Assembly: GCA_023441805.1 (NCBI GenBank)
Contig: JAEZNO010000011.1
Span: 1-11,432, forward strand
Length of the DNA stretch: 11,432 nt
Reading direction: 5' to 3'
DNA from: Bacteroidota bacterium
Lineage (GTDB): Bacteria > Bacteroidota > Bacteroidia > Bacteroidales > Lentimicrobiaceae
Shown here: piece after piece, positions 5,655 through 11,432 of the stretch
How the letters are laid out: each line of letters begins with the position of its first letter
How positions within the stretch are numbered: position 1 is the stretch's first letter
Notes under the pieces: generated by a model
Told to the model about the DNA's origin: nothing
Databases searched by the model: none
What the model saw: the letters and a program-made list of their open reading frames with translations, nothing else
Made by a program: the position numbers and the translations under genes

Positions 5655-8068
5655 AATTTCTATCGCATCCTCCATCAAAATCTTTAGAAGATCATCTAGA
5701 AAGGGTGAAGTGTTTAGCAGGTAGATATTGCTCAAATCCTATTGTCGACATTGCTGCACTGTTTCATGATATCGGAAAAATGAATCCGAACTTTCAAGCT
5801 AAGCTTAAAGGAGCTGTTACATATGGATATTCTCGACATTCCTATCTCTCAGTTTTAGCATTTATTTACTGTTTTAAAGCAAATCAAAAGGAATTTTGCG
5901 AAATATTAGGGACAGAAAATAGAGATGAGCTTACTATAAAAATTTTGCAAATTGTTGCTTTGATTGCTTATCATCATGGTAATATTCCAAATTTCGAAAA
6001 CATGCCGAATGCTGAAGAAATATCTTTAGCTGCTGACTTTCTTAATAATAACCCTATGCCTTTAGCCGATTTCTTGAAATACAATCTAAATTTAAGATGG
6101 CTAAATGAATTCGCGGTGAACTATTGTGAAAAGGAATTTCGAAAGGTTGGGCACTACAATCACATGATTCATCAAAAGCTTTGGATGAAATCAGCATTAG
6201 ATAACTTTACTACCACTCAGTATGTTTTTGCAAGTTTAATTAATGCTGATAAACGTGAAGCAGGAAATAATATTTTTTATCTGTTTGATAATACTCTGAA
6301 GCAATCAATTAAGGAGATTGATAACTCTCTAGTCGCCATTATAAAAAAGTTTAATAATGAGACTAAGATTTCAACTTTAAGTCGACTAAGAACTAACATC
6401 CGTAGAGAAGCAGAACGAAAAGTCAAAAAATTATTACAACAAAATAAACGTATTTTTACTCTTACTGCCCCTACTGGAGCCGGCAAAACGATTACATTAC
6501 TGTCAATTGCAAGACAGATACAAAAATATAACAATAATTTAGGTGTAATCTATGCTTTGCCATTTTTGTCCATTACAGAGCAAGTTCAAATTATATTGGA
6601 TAAAGATTTAATGATTGATTGCTTATCAGTAAATTCTAAAGATACAAATCGTGCGATTGAAAAAGCAAAGGATGCATATGAAAGCAATCCAACAAATGCA
6701 AATCTTGAGCAAGTGCTTCAACTAGATTTTGCTGAGGAAACATTTGATCATCCGTTTATCATTACAACATTCGTTCAATTATTTGAAACATTAATTTCAA
6801 ATAAAAATAGTACCCTACTAAAATTGCCAAATTTTGCTAAACGTATTTTTTTAATTGATGAAGTTCAAGCATTACCTCCAAGGTTGTGCATTTTTTTTGT
6901 TGCATGGTTGGATGATTTTTGCAAAAAGTATGACTCTTATGCAATATTTTCAACAGCAACAATGCCTAAATTGGATTTCCCGATAAAAGAATACTTACCT
7001 GTGGAGAAGAAACCGGAATTACTATTCAGGAATTATACTCCACCTGAGGAATTACTTAATACAGATAAGTATTTTGGGCAAGATGTCTTTAACCGATATA
7101 AAATTAACTTGATAGAAGATAAGTCATTTTTGATAAATGATTTAGTCAATCATATTGTAATGCAAAAGCAGTCATGCCTTGTGGTATTAAATACAATTGC
7201 TGATACATTAACATTATATAGGGAATTAAGCGAAATCTTACCAAAAGTAATCCTATTAAATACTCATTTTATACCTGTAGACAGAAGCAAGAAGATTGAA
7301 CAAGTAAAAGAACTACTTAAAAAGGGAGATCATGTAGTTTTAATATCAACACAATTAATCGAAGCTGGAGTAGATATTGATTTTCCAATCGTATATCGTG
7401 ACCTATGCCCATTACCAAGTCTTATTCAAAGTGCTGGGCGATGTAACCGTAATAAGAAGTTTGATTTAGGGCAAGTTTATTTTTTTCAACTTCAAAAAGA
7501 AACAGGACGACCGAGTTCTGAAGTAATTTATAATAAAGATGCTTCTAATTTCTTAGAATTCTGCAAAAAAGAAATTCATGACGGAGTTGAGGAAAAAGAA
7601 TTATTCAATCTTCAGTCCAGGTATTTTGAATTTATCCGCGATAATTTAACTGTCGGGGAGTTTGAATATGGTTATGAACAACAGGCAAATATGATAGAAT
7701 GTGTTAATAAGGCTCAATTTGAGCTCATGGGAAAGTTTAATCTCATTAATCAGAATACATTCGGTGAGCAATATAGATATTATATTCCTGAAAACGAAAA
7801 TGATAAGTTTTATTATGAAGCAGTTGATTTATTGTCTGAGTTTGAACAAGTAAAAAACTACAGGGAATTGAAAATACTAAAAGTCCGTTTAAATTACATG
7901 TTAAAAGTCTTAGAGAGGAGAATTGTTAATATACGAATTAGTAATAAAGAAACATTACCTCAATTCTCAAATAACGATGAAAAGTTAGGAATTAGAGTCT
8001 TATCAGATCTGAATAAGTACTCTTATGAAATGGGATTAGAATTGGGAACTGAAAATCAATTTCTATAA
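5639..8068 (+). CDS. cas3: Cas3, HD nuclease-helicase that degrades target DNA
   Basis: Cas3 is recruited by target-bound Cascade, then nicks, unwinds and degrades the DNA. The 809-residue protein is a full-length HD-helicase fusion. HD domain: FHDIGK at residues 42-47, His67, and paired His112-His113. A linking stretch has NADKREA at 202-208. Helicase: Walker A APTGAGKT at 277-284, DEVQ at 407-410 (the DExH-type box), STATMP at 438-443, and STQLIEAGVDIDF at 570-582. The arginine-finger motif QSAGRCNR is at 597-604. A C-terminal region of about 200 residues completes it. All catalytic residues I can identify are present, so the enzyme should be active. It starts inside cas5 and its stop TAA shares one base with the cas4 ATG. 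Confidence 0.95.
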   Translation: MVHGLKFLSHPPSKSLEDHLERVKCLAGRYCSNPIVDIAALFHDIGKMNPNFQAKLKGAVTYGYSRHSYLSVLAFIYCFKANQKEFCEILGTENRDELTIKILQIVALIAYHHGNIPNFENMPNAEEISLAADFLNNNPMPLADFLKYNLNLRWLNEFAVNYCEKEFRKVGHYNHMIHQKLWMKSALDNFTTTQYVFASLINADKREAGNNIFYLFDNTLKQSIKEIDNSLVAIIKKFNNETKISTLSRLRTNIRREAERKVKKLLQQNKRIFTLTAPTGAGKTITLLSIARQIQKYNNNLGVIYALPFLSITEQVQIILDKDLMIDCLSVNSKDTNRAIEKAKDAYESNPTNANLEQVLQLDFAEETFDHPFIITTFVQLFETLISNKNSTLLKLPNFAKRIFLIDEVQALPPRLCIFFVAWLDDFCKKYDSYAIFSTATMPKLDFPIKEYLPVEKKPELLFRNYTPPEELLNTDKYFGQDVFNRYKINLIEDKSFLINDLVNHIVMQKQSCLVVLNTIADTLTLYRELSEILPKVILLNTHFIPVDRSKKIEQVKELLKKGDHVVLISTQLIEAGVDIDFPIVYRDLCPLPSLIQSAGRCNRNKKFDLGQVYFFQLQKETGRPSSEVIYNKDASNFLEFCKKEIHDGVEEKELFNLQSRYFEFIRDNLTVGEFEYGYEQQANMIECVNKAQFELMGKFNLINQNTFGEQYRYYIPENENDKFYYEAVDLLSEFEQVKNYRELKILKVRLNYMLKVLERRIVNIRISNKETLPQFSNNDEKLGIRVLSDLNKYSYEMGLELGTENQFL

Positions 8069-8583
8069 TGAGGCAAATTACAGGAACATGGATTGCTTAT
8101 TATTCCTATTGTAAAAGGAGAATGTGGCTATTTGCAAATGGAATCAATATGGAATCGAATTCTGATCTGGTTTATGAAGGAAAACTGATTCATGAAAATT
8201 CGTACACTCGCCGTTCTGAAAGATACCAGGAGATTGAGCTTGATGGTATAAAAATAGATTATTTCGATCCGAAGACCAAAACTATTCATGAAATTAAAAA
8301 GTCGGACAAATTTGAGCAGGCACACGAATGGCAACTGAAATATTACATGTTTGTGTTTGAAAAGAATGGTATAAATGATATAAAAGGAATACTCGAATAT
8401 CCCATATTGCATTCAACAAAAGAAATTACTCTGAGCAATGACGACAGAATAAGGATAAATGATTTTATCGCTGAAATAACAAGTATTGTGCAAAATGAAG
8501 TTTGTCCGGCAATTAATGTAAAAAGTCGCTGCAAAAACTGCAGTTATTTTGATTTCTGCTGGAGTACTGAAATGGAAACATGA
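8068..8583 (+). CDS. cas4: Cas4, Fe-S cluster RecB-type exonuclease for spacer acquisition
   Basis: Cas4 trims pre-spacers and helps select those next to a PAM before Cas1-Cas2 integrates them. The 171-residue product has the RecB nuclease residues in order: His42 in LIHEN, Asp64 in KIDYFD, Glu75 and Lys77 in HEIKK, and Gln89-Leu90 in the QLKYY motif. Four cysteines fit the iron-sulphur cluster: Cys15 near the start, and Cys155, Cys158 and Cys164 near the end. Cys146 is extra. The start shares one base with the cas3 stop (TAATG), and the stop overlaps the cas1 start as ATGA, so translation of the three genes is probably coupled. Sampled base composition from here on is higher in GC than in cas8b to cas3. 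Confidence 0.94.
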   Translation: MRQITGTWIAYYSYCKRRMWLFANGINMESNSDLVYEGKLIHENSYTRRSERYQEIELDGIKIDYFDPKTKTIHEIKKSDKFEQAHEWQLKYYMFVFEKNGINDIKGILEYPILHSTKEITLSNDDRIRINDFIAEITSIVQNEVCPAINVKSRCKNCSYFDFCWSTEMET

Positions 8584-9584
8584 AAAAGACCTATTATTTG
8601 TTTAATCCCGGGCGTATACAGCGACAGGATAATACATTGAAATTCATTCCTTTTGATGAAGACGGAAAAGAGTGTGCAGCGCGTTTTCTTCCTGTTGAAA
8701 ATATATCTGAGTTATACTGTTTCGGCAATCTTGATGCTAATTCATCTTTCTACAATTTCTTAGGTCAGCAGCAGATACCAATCCACTTCTTTGACTTTTA
8801 TGAGAACTACACAGGTTCGTTCATGCCAAAGAAGGAACTCATTTCAGGTAAGATGTTGGTTAAACAGGTTAAATGTCAGCAGAATAAGAAACGAAGAATT
8901 GATCTGGCTCAACGCATTCTTGAAGGTGCAGCATTTAACATGATCAAAAATCTAAAGTACTATAATACAAGAGGTAAAGATCTTGAAACAATTATCTGCC
9001 AAATCGAATGCCATATAGCTAACATTCCTTCAACAAATGCAATAGATGAGCTCATGGGGTTGGAGGGTAATATCAGGAAATGCTATTATCAGGCATTTGA
9101 ATTGATTCTGAATGAATTCTCAATGGGAGGACGCAGCTATCGACCTCCATTAAATGAAGTAAATTCTCTGATATCATTTGGAAATATGATGTGTTATAGT
9201 CAGTGTTTGAGAGCAATACATATGAGTCAATTGGATCCTGCTATCAGTTTTTTACATGAACCCGGGGAACGTAGATTCTCATTATCGTTAGACATAGCTG
9301 AGATATTTAAACCTCTGTTGGTCGACAGGGTTATTTTTAAAGTAATGAATAAGAGAATGCTTAAACATGATGATTTTGAGCAGGGTTTGAATAGAGTAGT
9401 TTTGAAACCACAGGGAAAGAAGACTTTTGTCCAGGCTTTTGAGGATAGACTTCAGGAGACTATACAACACAGAACGCTAAATAGATCAGTAAGTTATAAG
9501 CATCTGATTAAGCTTGAATGTTACAAATTGCAAAAACATTTGCTTGAGATTGAAGAGTACAAACCCTTTAAAATGTGGTGGTGA
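8580..9584 (+). CDS. cas1: Cas1 (type I-B), spacer integrase
   Basis: Cas1 is the metal-dependent integrase that, with Cas2, joins new spacers to the leader end of the array. The 334-residue product has the normal two-part layout: a beta-rich N-terminal domain to about residue 85 and a helical catalytic domain after it. Metal ligands can be placed at Glu162 (MGLEGNIR), His226 (FLHEPGERR) and Asp238 with Glu241 (LSLDIAEIFKP). The helical tail ends in two tryptophans. The ATG overlaps the cas4 stop by four bases. No reverse transcriptase or Cas4 domain is fused to it. Confidence 0.95.
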   Translation: MKKTYYLFNPGRIQRQDNTLKFIPFDEDGKECAARFLPVENISELYCFGNLDANSSFYNFLGQQQIPIHFFDFYENYTGSFMPKKELISGKMLVKQVKCQQNKKRRIDLAQRILEGAAFNMIKNLKYYNTRGKDLETIICQIECHIANIPSTNAIDELMGLEGNIRKCYYQAFELILNEFSMGGRSYRPPLNEVNSLISFGNMMCYSQCLRAIHMSQLDPAISFLHEPGERRFSLSLDIAEIFKPLLVDRVIFKVMNKRMLKHDDFEQGLNRVVLKPQGKKTFVQAFEDRLQETIQHRTLNRSVSYKHLIKLECYKLQKHLLEIEEYKPFKMWW

Positions 9585-9594
9585 GAAAATACAA

Positions 9595-9858
9595 ATGTAT
9601 GTGATAGCTGTATATGATATAGGGCAAAAGCGTGTTAATAAAATGCTTAAGTTGTTAAGAAAATATCTGAATTGGATACAGAATTCAGTGTTTGAAGGGG
9701 AGATTTCGGAAGTAAAATTACTTGAGTTAAAGTGCTTTGCTGAAAAGATCATGAAAGAAGAAACGGATAGTTTAATTATTTTTAAAGCTCGACAGGAAAA
9801 GTGGCTAGAAAAGGAAATAATAGGACATGAAAGGCAATCAGTAGACAATATGCTATAA
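9595..9858 (+). CDS. cas2: Cas2, structural partner of Cas1 in spacer acquisition
   Basis: Cas2 dimers bridge two Cas1 dimers to form the integration complex. The 87-residue product shows the family pattern: the first strand MYVIAVYDI with Asp8 at its end, then the helix QKRVNKMLKLLRKYL (11-25), NWIQNSVFEGEIS at 26-38, and a final strand around SLIIFKA at 59-65. I chose the ATG at 9595, 10 bases after the cas1 stop. The frame is open further upstream to 9514, but a start there would put 27 non-family residues on the N-terminus and overlap cas1. It is the last gene before the leader; no terminator is evident between it and the array. Confidence 0.93.
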   Translation: MYVIAVYDIGQKRVNKMLKLLRKYLNWIQNSVFEGEISEVKLLELKCFAEKIMKEETDSLIIFKARQEKWLEKEIIGHERQSVDNML

Positions 9859-9969
9859 TATTGTGATTGTCGAAGTAGGAAAACAGGATAGCTTAATCGT
9901 GTCATAAGCGAATTAAAACTACTATAAAAGTTCTTTGACATCTTGATAATCAAAACAAAAGGTAAGCTT

Positions 9970-10007
9970 GTCGATACCCGTAAGAAATTGCATTTAAGGG
10001 TATCGAC
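9970..10007. repeat. 10-base-pair inverted repeat in the leader
   Basis: GTCGATACCC (9970-9979) and GGGTATCGAC (9998-10007) are exact reverse complements around an 18-base spacer. TAA (9981-9983) and TTA (9994-9996) extend the pairing after one mismatch. It ends 79 bases before the first repeat and 21 bases before the TAAATTTG element. No T-run follows directly, so a terminator for the cas operon is unlikely. A protein-binding site controlling transcription or spacer integration is the better guess. Confidence 0.7.
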
Positions 10008-10028
10008 GATAAAATGGAAGAAAAAGAT

Positions 10029-10036
10029 TAAATTTG
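10029..10036 (+). promoter_or_regulatory. Candidate -7 promoter element for the array
   Basis: TAAATTTG matches the Bacteroidota -7 consensus TAnnTTTG exactly. Transcription would begin near 10042, about 45 bases before the first repeat. No TTTG box lies at the normal distance upstream; that place is taken by the right arm of the leader dyad, so the promoter may need an activator bound there. Confidence 0.4.
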
Positions 10037-10086
10037 CACAACATAACAATCTGAGAGTGAGTATTTTTTTTTGAAAAGAATAACGG

Positions 10087-11432
10087 CTTTCAGCTGCACC
10101 ATACTGGAATTGAAACAGCATCCGTGATGTGAGTTTTATATTCATCTGGGTCTTTCAGCTGCACCATACTGGAATTGAAACTTCCACTTCCGGTCATCGG
10201 GTTGAATGCAAGCATGAAACTTTCAGCTGCACCATACTGGAATTGAAACCAAACGGACTTTATGAAAAGCGGTATAAAGCCTGGATCTTTCAGCTGCACC
10301 ATACTGGAATTGAAACGAATTACTGGTAAATGATGATATTAACCGTCAAAGCCTTTCAGCTGCACCATACTGGAATTGAAACTAGAAGAAACTTCTTGGC
10401 CGTAAATCCACCTTTTCTCCCTTTCAGCTGCACCATACTGGAATTGAAACTACTTAACGTTAGACGAAATGGAGTTACTTGTTGCTTTCAGCTGCACCAT
10501 ACTGGAATTGAAACCAATATTTATAAATACATCATATTCAGAGTGATTGCTTTCAGCTGCACCATACTGGAATTGAAACATGGGATGGGCTTCGGGCTTC
10601 AACGGACGTGCTACCTTTCAGCTGCACCATACTGGAATTGAAACACGTGATATACCTAAATTAGACTTAACAGGCAAGGCTTTCAGCTGCACCATACTGG
10701 AATTGAAACTGTTCCATTTATAGTTCGGATAGTTCACTCCTTCCTTTCAGCTGCACCATACTGGAATTGAAACTAACAACAATGAAGAGTTCCTCCTCAT
10801 CAGGTAATCTTTCAGCTGCACCATACTGGAATTGAAACTATAATAGGCTTTCTGCTCATGTTTCGGTATAAGCTTTCAGCTGCACCATACTGGAATTGAA
10901 ACATGTTGATCGATACAACATATTTCGTTGGAGAGATCTTTCAGCTGCACCATACTGGAATTGAAACTGAAGAAAGACTTAATGAATTGACAAGAGTAGT
11001 AACTTTCAGCTGCACCATACTGGAATTGAAACTTCGTAGTTGCCGACCTGCCGGTTGAAGACTCCCATCTTTCAGCTGCACCATACTGGAATTGAAACAG
11101 TTGAGGCTAAGTCGGCAATAGGACGGACAAGTCCTTTCAGCTGCACCATACTGGAATTGAAACTGCTACATTACCTGTTCAATCACAAATGAAAGGTCTT
11201 TCAGCTGCACCATACTGGAATTGAAACCGAGGAATTGTAATCGTATATCCCTCAACTGGTGCTTTCAGCTGCACCATACTGGAATTGAAACCAATTCAGG
11301 AAGAAAAATCTCCTGATTGTAATATCTTTCAGCTGCACCATACTGGAATTGAAACTGTACGGGTTAAATGGTACCCGTCTGTTGTCCATGCCACTTTCAG
11401 CTGCACCATACTGGAATTGAAACGACGTACAA
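10087..11432 (+). CRISPR. Type I-B CRISPR array, 21 repeats in view, continues past the window
   Basis: The 30-base repeat starts CTTTCAGCTG and ends GAATTGAAAC. Copies begin at 10087, 10152, 10220, 10287, 10353, 10421, 10485, 10550, 10615, 10680, 10744, 10809, 10873, 10938, 11003, 11069, 11134, 11198, 11262, 11326 and 11394. I read all as identical. The 20 complete spacers measure 35, 38, 37, 36, 38, 34, 35, 35, 35, 34, 35, 34, 35, 35, 36, 35, 34, 34, 34 and 38 bases. A 21st is cut at the window end after nine bases. The last eight repeat bases, ATTGAAAC, match the usual I-B crRNA 5' handle, which sets transcription left to right from the cas2 side. Inside the repeat, CCA-TAC-TGG could form a tiny stem ending one base before the predicted Cas6 cut, and TTTCA/TGAAA is an outer dyad. 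Spacers near 10117 should be the newest. Short open frames across the array are by-products of the repeats. Confidence 0.99.

Larger units (their letters stand above)
9859..10086 (+). promoter_or_regulatory. CRISPR leader
   Basis: This 228-base AT-rich, non-coding stretch joins cas2 to the first repeat and should hold the array promoter and the site that marks where new spacers enter. TTCTTTGACA at 9931-9940 resembles the -33/-35 part of Bacteroidota promoters, though I find no good partner at normal spacing. A 10-base-pair dyad, a TAAATTTG element and a run of nine T (10064-10072) follow. The orientation fits the repeat, whose ATTGAAAC end is distal to the leader. Confidence 0.8.

Noticed and set aside
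9514..9594. Longer cas2 start inside cas1
   Set aside because: The family begins at the strand encoded from 9595; the 27 extra residues are cas1 read in another frame.
1340..9858. Possible transposon-associated or effector-deficient CRISPR system
   Set aside because: An intact Cas3 with all nuclease and helicase motifs is present, the adaptation genes are complete, and there are no tns genes, so it is an ordinary type I-B system.
10064..10072. T-run as an intrinsic terminator for the cas operon
   Set aside because: The nearest stem (9970-10007) lies more than 55 bases upstream, too far to act with it.
9486..10145. 219-codon open frame on the - strand across the cas1 end, cas2 and the leader
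   Set aside because: It runs antisense to clear cas1 and cas2 genes, crosses the leader and ends in the first repeat and spacer. Its composition is not protein-like.
10129..10641. Open frames inside the array on both strands
   Set aside because: They are the repeat translated over and over with spacer sequence between; no gene.

Overview
This window carries a complete type I-B CRISPR-Cas locus from what looks like a member of the Bacteroidota. The organism call is an inference. It rests on low GC, weak or absent Shine-Dalgarno sequences, degenerate short direct repeats between genes, a possible TAnnTTTG promoter element next to the array, and the Csh-type cas gene set in this order.

Bases 1 to 1339 are a loosely packed flank. 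They hold the possible end of an upstream gene that coincides with a 50-base inverted repeat, several AT-rich direct-repeat patches, and a striking 117-base palindrome (180-296) built from 11-base units. After these come an ATG-less open frame with two Cys-x-x-Cys pairs (328-531) and a small hypothetical membrane protein (632-1045).

Bases 1340 to 9858 hold eight cas genes, all on the + strand: cas6, then cas8b, cas7, cas5, cas3, cas4, cas1 and cas2. The last seven are separated by 10 bases or less, or overlap by 1 to 26 bases, so they read as one operon. Cas6 should cut the repeat transcript to leave an 8-base 5' handle. Cas8b, Cas7, Cas5 and probably an internally translated small subunit form the Cascade surveillance complex. 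Cas3 (HD nuclease plus helicase) degrades the target. Cas4, Cas1 and Cas2 acquire spacers. All key motifs I looked for are intact, so the system looks functional.

Bases 9859 to 10086 are the leader, with a 10-base-pair dyad and a candidate promoter -7 element. From 10087 to the window end runs a CRISPR array of 21 apparently identical 30-base repeats and 20 complete spacers of 34 to 38 bases. It is read in the same direction as the cas genes and continues beyond the window.

Nothing here is a clearly new defence system. The points most worth a second look are the phased palindrome at 180-296, the change in base composition between cas6, the interference genes and the adaptation genes, the probable internal Cas11b start in cas8b, the leader dyad, and the small palindrome and mini-ORF between cas6 and cas8b.
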